This document shows, piece after piece, positions 1 to 13,881 of a stretch of DNA of 64,000 nucleotides. The DNA is from Smittia aterrima. Its lineage: Eukaryota; Arthropoda; Insecta; Diptera; Chironomidae. The stretch is from NCBI GenBank assembly GCA_033063855.1, contig CP093831.1, positions 2,294,001 to 2,358,000 on the forward strand, read 5' to 3'. The notes beneath the pieces were generated by a model. The model was given only the letters and a program-made list of their open reading frames with translations, was not told the DNA's origin and did not search any database. The first letter of the stretch is position 1, and each line of letters starts with the position of its first letter. Made by a program: the position numbers and the translations under genes.

Positions 1-3000
1 AAGGAGAGATGAAAATTGCGGTTGTGTTATCATTGAATCGGAATCACAAAGCTTTCAAGAGTTGCTTAAACATCAAAGGAAATAATTTAAAGGCAAACTT
101 TCACATGTTGAAGAGAAGGCAACAGGATGTGTTGTATTTAATTACATATGCTTTGGTTTTTCCGACATGTAAAAGTCAGTGCACAATCTTAAAGTTTTCG
201 ACATGGAATCTCAGAACAGTTCAGTGAATTATGATTGACTCGCAGATTTTTCCCTTCACTCGTTCCATCCCAAGCAATTTGGATTTTATGAAGCGAAAGT
301 TATTTTGAAAATTATGGATTTTCGTTGAATCGAAGCAGAAAAGGCCCGTGGCGAATTGAATGCCCGGAAGTCCGTCTAATGCATCCGTCGACAATTTTCC
401 GTTCGCCTTTTCCTTTGCCAGTTCCTGTAAGCAATTTCATCGTTTGGTGACCGTTAAGACTTTATGGATTATTTTTGCATAATTTTATGCTTCTCTCGTT
501 GCTCTCGGAGCAGCTAATTTATATGCTCTGCCACTGAAACTGAATGAATTAATAAATTCCCTTCGTGATGAAAAGTTTTCCGTCTTACCATGTTCGACTC
601 AACTTCAGAGAGAGAACTTATTAAAATATTCCCTCGAATAACTTTGCGCAAGAAATCTAAAATTCAAGTGAGAAGAAAGTTTTAACGTGAAACTTTCATG
701 AATCTCCATAACAATTGGTGATGGGAAGAGAAGTTTAAGCGGCTGGCGGGCTTCAGTATTATCAACAAGACAAATTACACCTTCAAGTTGTAAAAACTTT
801 TTTTTCTCTTTTCAGTCTTCACTGAAAAGTCAAAATTTATTCGCCTACGAAAAAATAGTTTACGAGAAAAGCCAAAGGACATTTCTCTTATCATTTATTT
901 ACTAATCTCTTGAAAACGTGTTCGACTTTAAAATTCAGACGAGAAAACAGTTGTGAACGAGATAGATTCAAACATTTTAAAAGCGATAAGCTGAAAGTTT
1001 GTTTCCATTTCACTCGAAGTGGAGTGGGAGGTATGTTAAGGGTGGTGGCGAGTGACGTCGGCAATGGAATGTCACGTGCTCGAGACTCGATTGTCAATTC
1101 TCACTTGAAAACTTCATTCACCCCTCACTCACATTATGTACAATCATCATCTAGATAAATGACTGTGAAGTTTGTTTCATGCGATGAATCGAAGATTAGA
1201 ACAGGATTTGTTTAATCAATAAAAAAAAAAGTTGAAAGAGAATGGAGATGCGAACATCATTTGCATAGATATTTTGGAAAGTCATCGAGCATCTGTCATG
1301 ATGATGATAGCTCTATTAACTGAAATAAAAAACATTTTCACGATCGTAAAAACCAGAAACGACTTTAAAACCCAACAGAATTGTCGTAGCAACGTTGAAG
1401 GGAAACTCGAACAGTCTTGTGTCCTTCATTTTCAATTTTCATTTTCATTTCTCGCAAAAGCGAAGTATGAGTGACTGACACTGATTTTATTCAATCAACA
1501 TTAAGTTTGTGACTTGCGCACTGCTTTCAACTTGAAGCTGACGCGTTTCTTCTTCTTCACTGCCACAAGAATTCGAAATATTTTGCCATGGCAAATGCGA
1601 ATGAATTTTAATTTCGGGAAAGTTCTGATATTTCATCATCGCTTCCTCGCTTCGTTTTTTGAGGGTTGGCTGAAATGTATTCATTCATTTGACCCAAACA
1701 ATCATCAATCATGCAATGCATATTAACGCGTTGCATTATCATCGCCTCCGACACTTTCTCTTTTTTTATTAATCGCAAACCTCAACGAAGAGTTTAACAC
1801 TAAACGAGCGAGGAAATGTTTTGAGTTACTAATCTCGTTAAGATTAAACTAAATTTCTCTCCTGAAGCAAACTGAGATGGAATGCTCCTAAAATTAGTTT
1901 AATCCACTCAGATTAATTCAGAACGCTCTTCTACCCACACAGTTCGGCCTGAAACCATTTTCCATTCCGCTTGACACTCTGAAAATGGAAATGCTCGAGA
2001 AAAACTTTCATAAATTTAATTTATCGAAGGAACTTTTAAGACAAGAACGAGAGGGTGACTTTGTGGGGTTTCTAAAGATGAAAGAGTGAGAGAGAGACTC
2101 TTCTTCAAGATGGCTCATACACGTTTGAGAAAGATTTGCTGGGGGTGAAAGGTGTTTTCTGACTCTGTGTGTATGTGGATAGGAAGCAAAGTATTTGTCC
2201 TCCTTATATACCTATTTGTTCGTTTACGACGATGGCAGGAATGATGAATGGCTTTTCTTCAGGGGAGCCATAAGATGTAGAAAGGATTATTTATTAATTC
2301 CGAAATTACTCGTTGAGATGGGAAGAAGATCAGGCAAACGACAACCATCCTCATATAGACTCAGCTCTCACCCACAAGAAGAAAAACAAAGAATCATGTG
2401 GTCTTGCGGAAAGTAATTGAATAATCTCTCCTCATTAATCTTGTCGCTTTTCTTGAGAAGGCGCTTTCTGGAAACTTTCAAAGTTTGTCTCCCATTCATC
2501 GGGCGGAGGATTTTCTGGCAGCAATTCAAGAGTCCAACGAGGGCGAAAAAGTTTCTCGTTAATCTAAAAGTTTTCCTTTACCGTACGCTGTATACAAAAT
2601 GGATACTTGAGAGGGAGAAGGGGAGAGGATGATGATGAGCGAATAACAAACCCAAAATATCATTGTATCCAAGCCGCTTCTTCCCTTAGCAACACCACGT
2701 TCCTGTACATATGTGCTGGTTCCACCTTCGCCTACATTTATTGCCGTTTTAATTTATGATAATTTATTCAAAATCAGATTTTAAAATCCGAAAGCGATGA
2801 TGTTTAGCAACACCCGGAGGGAGCGAGCAAGTCGAGAAATCGGATTTAAAGAAACGAAATCACAAGAACAATATTTTATTATAGATAATTTTGTTTGTAT
2901 TCACTTGAAATGAGAGAGGGTTCGAATAGCACAGGGAACTGCATTTTAAATAAGATTATTGCTTGATTGCATCAATATGTTTCGCATATCGTCGAGAGAC

Positions 3001-6000
3001 GAGTGTAAATTCGTAAAAGTAATAGAGAAATCAAATTATAAAACTTCAACGACGACGCTGTCGGGGGGTGGAAGATTCGAAATGCTAAAATTCAATTAAC
3101 GAGATACTTAAGTTTGTTCGACTGGTGTTGACAATAAGACACGAGGCTAGCCACACACGAAACAGTATTTGAGTTGTCAGGGAAAAAAATTTCTCTGACT
3201 TTAAATTCAATTTTGCCTCGTGAACATTAAAAATTGACTTTAAAGTGAAATAACAAAAAAAAAACGAATTTCAATTGACTTGACGAAATTTAATTCATTG
3301 AATTATGCGAGAAACTTTTATTTTGCACTCACAGTTTCCTCCCGAAAGTCAATTTGAAGCCGAGAGACGAGAGAAAAAAATTGCGCATGACTAAACTGCA
3401 AATGAATGGTTGCCGATAAGAGTGAGAAGCGAGCGATGGGGGAATTCTGAGGGATAATTACATTTCTCGCCTCCAAAATAACGCTCCTCATAAACACACG
3501 GCCTCTGTACGACCGACGAGGGACATCGTAAATTTTCTCTGTCATCATTTGCCATACTGAAGAGTTTGTATAGAGAGAGATATTTATGCGTCGCTTTATC
3601 TCAAATTGGTTTACCAACACGCGAAGGTAGAGATAGCGGATGAGCCTGTGCGGACAATATTGATAAAGCCAGGCGAGGATTAAAGCATGAAAAAAAACTT
3701 TAGTTTGTTGAGTTTGTTCAACCCGTGACATCAAGTTATCCCATGCGAAATAAAACTCTGAGTGAGAACTCCTCGTCACCGCACACGCCTTTTATAATCT
3801 TTTTATCACAATTCAAACACGGATGAGCTAATTGCATCCAAAATAGAACGAACGATTTCCTTCTATTCCCTTTGTTGGATCTTCCCGTTCAGGAGATTAT
3901 ATTTGTGAGTGCATTCGAGAGATTTTCTGTCGATTTTAAACAGTCTCAGTGATGAGCTTGATGTGATGCTGGTTCCGTATTTCCTTCGAGAGATTGAAAT
4001 GACATTATTTAATTGAATAACGGATTATGTGGCATGGGACACGCAAACACAGAGAGTCTTCCTTTTCATCACGAGCTCATCGTCAAAGGCAAGATAAGGC
4101 AGATTAAATTGGGCTTATCTTAAAAGCCTCCTTTTCACAGCTCCGTCATCATCGTTCATAACTCGTTTTTCTCCCTTCCGATGTTCGATAGTAACTTCGA
4201 TGGCACCAATTTCTAAACCTTCTATTCGATGGCGTTAAAAAAAATCGGGAATTACACTCTAATTCTCTTCTCGGATATTTCTGGAGTGTCATCGAACACA
4301 TATTACTCGATGAAAAGTAATAGTTTGGGAAATTAATCTTCACCGCGGGATACTTTAATCTCTTCTTTTTGTCGAGGCTTTGAGTGAAGTATGAGGGAGG
4401 GGAAATTAATAAAACGAATATTTCCAAGCGGATTTCTGATGAAATTTGGACGAAAAAGCAATCTGCGTACAAGTCTCGGAAAACACCACAAAATTCCACT
4501 TCAATGAAGGAGAGTAAGAGAAGAGAGCTAAACATGTTGTTATTCAATATCGTTCCGAGACATTTTCGCCATTGCACCAGTCGAGTTGAGGGTTTAGTGC
4601 GGCTTAAAATTCATCGAGAAATGTCCCAGCAACATCGGCTTTGATGAGAGACGAGTGGGTCGATGAAAATACTTCTCAATCTCTCTGTTGCCAACTGGGA
4701 AAAGTGGATCCTTGAACGAACGTGTTCTGCTGAGGTTTATTACTACCACTGGATGATGATGATAGGCAATAGAGAGTTTCGAGAAGGGAGGAATTCAAAA
4801 TCCAAAAACCAGAACCTCGAGTGGAATCGAGTGATTTTCAAAAAGGAAAATCTGAGAGGAAATGAGTTTTAATTATTTTTCCTATCACTGAAAAGTTTCC
4901 GCAATGCTTCCCGCCTTCACCCAATTGGACCTGTTATTTTTGTAAACTCGTCAGAGTTTTATGCACATATGGCCAGGGATTGATTAAATGTAGTTTTGAA
5001 TTTTGATCAAATCAAACGAGAAGAATGAACGGTTCGTTGATTAAAAGTAGAGGCAAAATTAATCAAGCCACTGAGTTTGATTTCTCTTTCTATGTAACTA
5101 GACGAGGCAGGGGATGATTGATTCAATACGGTTTTTAAAGGAAAAAAATTGATTACGAAATAGGTTGTAAATGTCTGTTTAATTATCTCATTTAATTATC
5201 GAGACACACAACATGCTCCTTGCCATGATGATGATGAGAATGCCAAGATAAAGTTCTCGAGTGGCTTCCGTTCCAGTCGAGACTTGAGTGACTACATATT
5301 TATGCTCGATTCCGATTAGATTCGCATTAGAATCATTGATTTAGGGCAACGCTGATGATGCTGTGCTCGATGCAGGAGGGAAACGACAAAGGGAAGTTCA
5401 ACTCATTTCCCTAATACGCAAGGAAATCAGAGAAGTCCCTCGTCTGAATTAAATGTTAGGCCCGACAACTCTCGAGAAACATGAAGCACAGTCGATTATT
5501 CACGATGGAATAAAAATTGTTCTCTAAACCATTATTTTATCGTTTTTTTTCTTTCGTGTGCATGATGTTCGAGGAAGTTGGAAGGGCGTTACATGTCAAT
5601 CAAAGTGTTCCATTGTGAATGAATAATTTTTGCATTTCCACCCAAAACTTTGAGTCGTTCATGTCGTGATAGATGATGACGACAACAACACAGAATTCCA
5701 TTGCGGTATGAGCTTGAGCCAAGAGCATTTAAAATGTGATTACACTTCCCCGCAACTTTTATTGAGCTATAATTTTACGTCACATGATTGCATTGTCCTC
5801 ACTCCTGCTTTCGCAATTTGATGAAGTTTCACTTTTCATACTTCAACTCATTTTGTATCCAGCAAATGCAATTAGTGATTCAAGAATTTACTTCAATGCC
5901 TTACTCTATCATTAATCAGAGAGAGAAACTTTCGAGAATGAAAAAAAATATCTAATTCCTTTAAATTAATTTGTTTCGTCCTTCACCATTGAGAGAAAAA

Positions 6001-9000
6001 CGCGCAATCTCTTCAAAGATGTTGCTTACTGAACGAAACTTGGAAAATAATGGAAGACTCGTAAATCAACGTGATTCTCGGAAAGGAATTCTTTCAGATG
6101 ACTTAGCTGGAAGGAATAAAAGAAGTGGAACAGTTTTACCTTCGAATGCTAGCGCAGCAGAAGATTCAGGTAGAAATGTGAAGGTGAGCTTGCTGCATAG
6201 AAAGATTTTGTAAGGATTTCTTTTTCATCTTTTCGTTTCTGCTTTTCGAGAGAGAAAAATATTTTTTTTCTGGGTATTTTCATGGACTTAATCTGGTTAG
6301 TTATTCCGCATGAAGATCCAACAAGCTCCGAATGCAGAGAAACTCACTTGTGCAAAATAAACATAAATTACTTGCAGGTTCTCCGTCTCCTTTTGGCTTT
6401 GAAGTGGTCGGAAAATAATTCCGAGTGAGATTAAAGTTATGTGATGCAAACATGAGCACAAACATGGTTTCGGCCACATGAATTCATATCTGTCGCTCGC
6501 ATAATCATAGATAGAGTTGTTCCATCTGAATGAATGATTCAACTTACTCGAAAAATAGAAAAGAGAGCAACTTGAAAGCGTACACATCACATGGGGATCC
6601 GAAAGACTCAAGTAATTCACTGGAAAAAGCACTTGAAGCGACGTTCACTTCAATCGCGATAAAATTACTCAATTTGATGTTCTTCTCGTTCTTTGGTTGA
6701 TGTGTTACCAGATTCTCCGAACGGGGCAAGACGTCAGACATGAAGTCTCTCGGAAATAGTTGAAATGCTAGACTGCATGGCTATCGCTACAACCTCGTCG
6801 TGATATTAATGATTTTTTAAATTAATTTTTCTTTCTCGCCTCTTGTCGTTCTATTCTCTCCTTCGTCTTTTTTATTTTTAGTTTTTTGGGTCCGGATCGG
6901 TACCAGAATGAAATAAAAAATGGAAAAAATAATAAATCATTCCTCTCATCAAACTTAATGATGGTTGAAACGAAATTATTCCGGGGCCCGCGAAGTGCCC
7001 TCGCGAACTAATCATTTGTGGAATGCTGTTGTGGATCACAGCGTTTGAGCGAGATAAATTCAAATTAATCATATCGCTCGCTTCTCTTTCACTACTCGCG
7101 TTTATTTATTTTCGTTTCCTCGGACGATTATGAGGTTCTCCGATGTAAATGAGCAAGCAATTAGTCACTTCATATCGCGAAGAATTATGATGAACTCCTT
7201 TCAACGCATTTAGATCTTTCCAACATTTTTATTTCTCACTCTCCGTCCCTTTATCTGACGCTTGATTTTTGGACGATTTGCAAGTCACTTTGAGTCTCAG
7301 AAAATGTGCATAAAATTCCATGAATACTGAAAAAAAAAAATTCGTCAACTCATTATCACAAGAAATCATAAAAAATATTTCACACATTTCGCTTGTCATG
7401 CCACGTTGAAATCGAGGTTTGTAGGAGTTGTATAGAAGACGACGATATTGCTTGAAAGCACCTGATGTAAGCACAAGTTTTATTACAACCAATTTCGAAG
7501 GTTCTCATGAAAAGAAGGGAAAACACATAAGGATTCAATAAATTGCTATTATTCGAACTGAAGTTGAAAAGCTTTTCCTTTCTCTCATCGATTCCATTTA
7601 AGTAATTGTTCACGTTGAGATCTCATAACATCGTGTACTTAGGGGAGAGTCTGTTAGTTATGTAAGGACATGTGAGAAGACTTCAACGTTTAATAAAAAA
7701 ATATTGTCCCAACTTATTTTAAATTCCCCGAAAGCTAAAAATGGCAAATGCATTAACATTCAGTGAATAAAGAAAGTTCGTGAATTCCTCGACTGTGACT
7801 CAGCTTTCATCACTCAACAAACTGCAAGCCCTCAACTAATGTTAGACACTTAATTTCATTTAACAAATTCTTTTCGAATTGCATGATTTCTCTTATTCAA
7901 ATTCGAAGCACTTGATGAGCAATAGGATGTTGGTGCCATTAAGGTGAGAAAGACTTGCTCGAACTCCTTTCTTGCATTCGAAATGTCAATGAGGGGAATT
8001 CCTCCCAATTCGCTTTGCACAATCCTTCTTTATCTGCTTCATAAACGTGTAACATTTATTTATTAAAAGCCTTTACAAATTTGCTTTTATATATTAGCGC
8101 AATAATGGATTGAAATGAAAAGATGAATTGAACGTGTGTAAAAAAACGTATTTTTGTATAAACAAGGAATTGAATAAAAGAGGAGATCTACAGGTTGTAA
8201 CTAAAATATATTTTTGCTTTCCTGTGAGGATTCCATCTCACTCTCTTCATGTTCAATGACTTTCATTCAACGGCCGAACAAAAGGCATTTAGAATAATTG
8301 CAAAAATCTTCATAATAAAAATCTTTTATTAGAATTTTATGTGTCCCAGTGCCTTTTGTGAGAGCTTAGCTTCTGCATTGTTCAAACTGAAGTGATGATT
8401 CTTCTGATAAGCTAAAGTGCAGTGACTTCAGTGCTCGCATGTGTCATTCAAGACAATTAGCTTGGGATTGTGCTATCAATTATGATTTTAATCGAAAAAG
8501 CAAAAAACGGTAGCTGCTCTCAGAGAGGCTAAAGATTAACGGTCAGACCAATCAAGCATCAGCAAATGTAGCGTGCAAAAAAAAAGGTGAAATCAATTTT
8601 CATTTCCAGGCTGCACGTCACAAGTTGTCAATCAAAACTTGTTATCCTGCTGTTTTTTACGCATCGAATGGAATTGGAACTCTTCATGTTTCGGCGAACA
8701 GTATTTACAAAGAGAAACAGAGATGGTTATCGAAGCAATCATACATCTATGAGAAAGATTGAAATATCCAGGTTGAGATCAACAGAATTAAGAAAGCGGG
8801 CGATTAGTGAATAATTTAAATTTCAAAAAGTTTCATCCTGAATCTCGACAAACAGAGTTGAAGCAATAAATATCATATCGTTAAGCATCTGACTGCGCTA
8901 CTGCCTCGACGAAGGATTCCTTTTTTTCCATTTCACTTCTTTTTTATGTACCGATCCGAATGAACACCTGGGATTGCGAAGCTCACGTACACACGTAAAC

Positions 9001-12000
9001 GAGTCATGGCGATGTTGAACACCTTGGGATTTACGAAAGGGATTTCTTTTTTTAAATAAGCTTCTTCTTACTCGTGGTTCTATGTATGTATGAAGTCTTA
9101 AGACTATAGGACGACATCGAGTTAGGGAAGAAGTGGAACATAAGATAGAAGGCGATAGGCGAGGAAAATTCTGGTTCGATGATTTTTTGCTGCTGTGCGA
9201 AGGATTCAGTTGAAATGAAGTTTGTACTTAATGGATTTCTCAAGTTGCCGTAATTTTATAAATCATGAGAAGTAGAGAATTTCAAGAAGAGCGGAGATGT
9301 ATGATTGGCAAAAATAAATGGATGGTAATTTGATAAGTTTCCTCTGCTCGTCTGTCTCTCGATGCATCAGTTGATGAAGGAAAAATATTATTATACGCTC
9401 GAGCTTCATCTTTAAGATCGGTCTGCGTGTAATTGGAACTTTTTTCTGCTTCGCATTTTAATTAATTAATGTTTTCCTCTTTCCCCATCTTCGTCTCTCG
9501 ATCTCGCAGCCATCGTAAACTTCAAAAGAAAGAAGACTACTCGCTTTCTTCTGTTCCATCATCTTGGAAAGAAAATATCTTAATCAAGACATTTTGACAA
9601 TCTTTTCCCTTGATTACTACTTCCCATACCTAAAGCATTCAAGTTTATCAGTTCTTGGGAATCTTTTGAACATGATTCGGATGCGATTCATTCTCTTTTC
9701 GCCGAAAAAAGGATTTCTAGAACAATTTGTAAAAAATTGTGCCATTCATATTTGAAGGAAGAAATAAAGGAAAAAGATTCTCGAATTACAATTGAGATTT
9801 GTGGTTTTGATTGATTCATGAGAAGAACTGATTTTTTATTTTAAATCCTGTCCAGTTGTCGCTATTCAGTGAAATGACGTCACATTCGATCAAGTTAGGG
9901 ACCCAGGGTTTTTTTTAGAAAAGGCTCATGAAGAGAACTGTGCAACAATTTCTCTTCTTAAAAAAGAATTGAAAGTTCTTTTGAAATCAACAAACAAAGG
10001 TGAAGCTTCGCGTTGCTGTTTATTTTTGAAAGCCGGTCAATTTGCGAAAATCAAAATGCTTTTCACACTCAATTCAAATCGTTTTGTTAAATAGACAATT
10101 AGAGTTCATTGTTACAATTAGCTTTAGATGAGATGCGATACGTAAAGTGCATGCAACACAACGAAACTTGTCGAATTATTGTTGAAAACATTTTAACCTT
10201 GAAAATTGCAGATGAAGATGCCTCGTGCTCGAAAGAGGATAAGCAGTTGACAATCCTCGAAAATGCTCCAGGAGAACGATCAGCGACTCCTTCGCGCCAA
10301 CCACGCAGTTTATTCCAACAGCATCACGATTCGTATTTGCTCAGATTCCTTTATCATTCTGGTGAGTCTTTGTCTTTTTAATCAACGATATGTTTGTGCT
10401 CGCTCGATTGCAAAGAAAACGCGAATCATCTTAATTGACACTAGACAATGAACGCTTCTCGTCTTCACGGTCTCATTATTACCGACAATAATTTCTCTTT
10501 TGGTTCGATTTGCGCAATATTCCTGAGAATGCCTGCGGGTTATAATTACCTTCACTTTGCGCATCCAACGTAAATAGCAACAGTGCATTCTTGTGAAGCA
10601 TCCCATGAAATGTATGCTAGACGATTCATCCATCATCTCGCTCACTCTCTTTCTGTATGCAATGTTGATAATCAGAGTCGAGCATCTTTTTTGTTGAGAT
10701 TGAAATGAAAACTTGCGAATGAAGGGAGCAACAACTTCTTTTGATAAAATTTCGCTAGTCGCAAAAATCCCTGAGCTGTTTCTTTATTATTCCAGGTTTC
10801 TCTACTTGTTTTTCTTCGCCACTCTCTGCTCGAGATATTTCTATTTTCTTTTTATTATTTGCGACTTTCGTGCATGAATAGAAATGCGAAAACTTTAAAA
10901 CTTCTTTCGATGTACGGTTCGCTCGTTTGCTGTTTAAAACAAGAAAACTACAAAAACATAAATTCACAACCCTTATTTACCTTTCATTCCGTCGTCGTAT
11001 GTTTTATGTTGCTGCTCAAGCCAAACGTGCACGTAAAACTAGAAGAAGTGCCCGATTTCTCTGCACTCTAAATTCCGATGAACAACATCGATCCTCACAA
11101 CGAACAGAGAGTTTGTAGCTGATGGTTAATAATATTGTTGTACGCTTTCCTCTTTTTTCATTTTTTGCGCGCTCGAGACATAAAATTGGAACATGTGAAC
11201 TATTTTTCGTTGTCATTAAACTGAAAATATCTCGAGAGCAGAAAGAAAGAGAAAAAAAAACTAGAAACTCGTTCCAAATCCAATTTAACCCTTAAACAAC
11301 ATTTTTTCGTGAAGCTTCTGAACCCTCAGCGGATGAAAACGAGTCGCACATATTTATGCTTAGCTATGTAAAAACTCTCTTGCTCCTTTGCGTTTAGATA
11401 TCTACCTATGTACAGCGATTTAATTTGATGTGATTTACTTGCTATATTGGATGGTGGCTGAAAGCGGGCACACAGCAGATTGCTTGTCGTAAACCGCTCG
11501 TAAAACTGGAGATATGAACGCGAAGAATGTTAGAGCTCTAGTTTGTGTGATTGCCTATGACCCTTTGCAAAGTTTCTCTAAAAACTGGCAACACAGCAAT
11601 TCTGGCTCCGCCTTCAATCCATCACCAATACCATTGCTTGCGCAATGAGCTCGAGTTGAGCTTCGTGTCTTCATGTTGCCGTTGTGTTTGAGTTAAATAT
11701 ATTTAGAGTGGGGAGAACGAATCATAACCAACGAAGAGACTGAAAAAAAATCACCTCTTTCAGGTCTTTTTCGAAAAGATTTTTACAGACAGAAAGGTGC
11801 TTGCGTTACGAGTGGAGGCATTTTTATTGACCTCTCCGGTGTGTTGCGTTTTTTCCTTCGGGTTTATTGTGTATTCAAAGAAGAATCAAAGAATCTTGAG
11901 TTGAAGAAAGAAATCTTTCTTTCGGTTTGTTTATAACAAGGGCACATTAAATAAATATGTACAACAAAAGAGTGAAGCGAGTCTAATCAAAAGCAAAAAA

Positions 12001-12444
12001 AGTAAAAAAGGCCCAACAATAAAAGATTGCACATTGCGAAATCTTAAAGAGAAAAGATAAAAGAAATTATCGAGTGAGAGAAAAAAAATATTCAAATCGT
12101 TTTCGTCCACGACATTAATTAAGGAGAAAAGAAAAATATAATTGCTAGCAGATTGCGCAAAGTTGATAACAGAAGCGTGAAAACATAAACAAACAAGTGA
12201 ACAAATGAATGCAAGCTCCAACAGCAATCATCATTGTTCAGTGTCAATTCGAGTGAAAGAGCGAGCACAACTTTAAACTTTGGATAAAACACAAACATGG
12301 ATTAAAAAAAACTTTGTGATTTTATTCGTTTTTTTCTGTTGAGAGTTTTGAAAAAAAAAATAATTCTTGTCAATTGATGCTTCAATCATTGAACAATCGA
12401 CGATAAACACAACTGTTAACATTCATAGGAATCGAAACGAAGAA
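1..12444. other. Spacer upstream of SoxN, no supported gene
   Basis: This is AT-rich non-coding sequence. All open frames are short (up to 153 codons), overlap on both strands, lack family resemblance and have no consistent splice structure. Two short exon-like stretches (5,994-6,183 and 10,212-10,361) are treated as findings rather than genes. A perfect palindromic CRE/ATF consensus, TGACGTCA, lies at 9,875-9,882, and a CAGGTAG (Zelda-type) heptamer at 6,167-6,173; single short motifs in 12 kb are weak evidence. Because the next gene is a SoxB transcription factor, whose relatives usually have extended regulatory DNA, this stretch probably contains SoxN enhancers and its 5' UTR. That is inference from context only. 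Confidence 0.6.
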
Positions 12445-13812
12445 ATGTTGACGATGGAAACGGACATGAAAGGGGGAATTCTTCATGCAACGATGCCCCC
12501 ACATCATCCGTCCTCAATTCACAGCCATTCATCGCCTTACGGATCGCTTGGGCCTCTCGGCATGATGAACTTGCAACAATCGCAATTGACTCAGTCGCAA
12601 TTATCACATCAAACTCATAACATGTCGCACATGACAAATAACTCATCGAGCTATAATCAGCAAACGCACATTTCGCCGGCACATCAGCAAAATTCTGGAA
12701 TGAGTCCCAGTCAAACACAACAGACGCCAACGACACAGCTCAACAATCATAATCATCACATAACGTCCACGGGTCAAACGCACATGGGCTCGACAGGAAA
12801 TGGTGGCAGCAAGGCAGCTCAACAGAATGCTGATCGCGTAAAAAGACCTATGAACGCTTTCATGGTGTGGTCGAGAGGTCAGCGCAGAAAAATGGCATCT
12901 GACAATCCCAAAATGCATAACTCAGAGATTTCAAAGCGACTCGGAGCACAGTGGAAGGACTTGTCCGAGACAGAGAAACGTCCATTCATAGACGAGGCAA
13001 AGAGATTACGGGCAGTTCACATGAAAGAGCATCCCGACTACAAATATCGTCCACGACGAAAAACAAAGACTCTGACAAAGACTAAAGAGAAATATCCGCT
13101 TGGTGTCGGATCTTTGATTCAGCAATCAGAGCATCATCAAAGCAATTCCAGCAATCGCAATGCATCATCGCTGGCAAGCTCTCAACAATCGAACCGTGAT
13201 ATTTATCAAATTGCACCAAATGGTTACATGCCGAATGGGTACATGATGGACCCAACGTACGGCGGCACTCAACACAATCCATATATGAGCAATTATCATC
13301 GTTACGACATGAACCAGATGCACAATGCTGCGGCAGCATCGACGGGCGCTTACATGAACTCATCTGGTTATGGAAGCATGTATGGCAGTGTCTCGGGCGG
13401 TCAAACGTCACCGTATGCATTACAGCAGCCTAGTTCACCATACAATGGCATTCAACAGCAACCCGCTTCGCCTTACGGAACGCTTCAGGGCGGCGGTTCT
13501 CAAATGTCCTGCCAAAGTCACAGTCCAAGCGAATCGAGCATAAAATCTGAGCCCGTTTCTCCGTCGCCAACGAGTATCGCAACAAATAACAATAATCACG
13601 TCATGAAGCGTGAATACATTCAGCAGCCGTCGGTTCAGCATCACGAGCTAAGTCATTTAATGAACATGTATCAGATTCCTGACTCGATTCCTTCGGCTGA
13701 ACATCAACGCTTGATCCACTATCAACACAGTCAATCGCCAGACTTGCAATCATCAGCATCACAGCAGCAACAACAGCAAACACTTCGAATGGCTCCTCTC
13801 GCGCACATGTGA
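12445..13812 (+). CDS. SoxNeuro-like SoxB1 HMG-box transcription factor, intronless
   Basis: This is a nuclear DNA-binding factor of the SoxB1 group, expected to specify neuroectoderm and neural progenitors. The 455-aa product has a His/Gln/Ser/Asn-rich N-terminus. One HMG box follows at about residues 130-206, with RPMNAFMVWSRGQRRKMA, the HNSEISKRLGAQWK core and the basic YRPRRKTKT tail. The tail continues as LTKTKEKYPLG, which matches SoxN rather than Dichaete (whose box has WSRLQRRQIA). Near residue 366 is an IKSEP SUMO-type motif, followed by ELSHLMNMY and the SoxB1 terminal block PLAHM. The start is the first ATG after the in-frame stop at 12,361-12,363; translation from the TTG at 12,367 is not expected in a eukaryote. 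No intron interrupts the coding region. Its isolation between two long gene-free stretches fits a developmental regulator. Confidence 0.95.
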   Translation: MLTMETDMKGGILHATMPPHHPSSIHSHSSPYGSLGPLGMMNLQQSQLTQSQLSHQTHNMSHMTNNSSSYNQQTHISPAHQQNSGMSPSQTQQTPTTQLNNHNHHITSTGQTHMGSTGNGGSKAAQQNADRVKRPMNAFMVWSRGQRRKMASDNPKMHNSEISKRLGAQWKDLSETEKRPFIDEAKRLRAVHMKEHPDYKYRPRRKTKTLTKTKEKYPLGVGSLIQQSEHHQSNSSNRNASSLASSQQSNRDIYQIAPNGYMPNGYMMDPTYGGTQHNPYMSNYHRYDMNQMHNAAAASTGAYMNSSGYGSMYGSVSGGQTSPYALQQPSSPYNGIQQQPASPYGTLQGGGSQMSCQSHSPSESSIKSEPVSPSPTSIATNNNNHVMKREYIQQPSVQHHELSHLMNMYQIPDSIPSAEHQRLIHYQHSQSPDLQSSASQQQQQQTLRMAPLAHM

Positions 13813-13881
13813 GATCAAGCATACCAGTTTCCAGCATCGGTAGAAGCTTCAACAACAATTCTGCCGTACAACCATCGACAT

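Noticed and set aside
2920..2940. GGTTCGA word resembling a tRNA B box
   Set aside because: No A box, no cloverleaf and no matching acceptor stem; other GGTTCGA words in the window also fail.
3318..3779. 153-codon ORF on the minus strand
   Set aside because: No family resemblance, no domain, starts and ends arbitrarily, and overlaps nothing transcribed; chance ORF in spacer.
4149..4577. 142-codon ORF on the minus strand
   Set aside because: Random-looking composition with no splice context; treated as chance.
12367..12444. Longer SoxN N-terminus from a TTG
   Set aside because: Eukaryotic translation would start at the first ATG (12,445); the extension carries no conserved sequence.
12445..13812. 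Assignment as Dichaete (SoxB2-type)
   Set aside because: The HMG box and its tail (WSRGQRRKMA, TKTLTKTKEKYP) and the PLAHM terminus fit SoxB1/SoxN instead.
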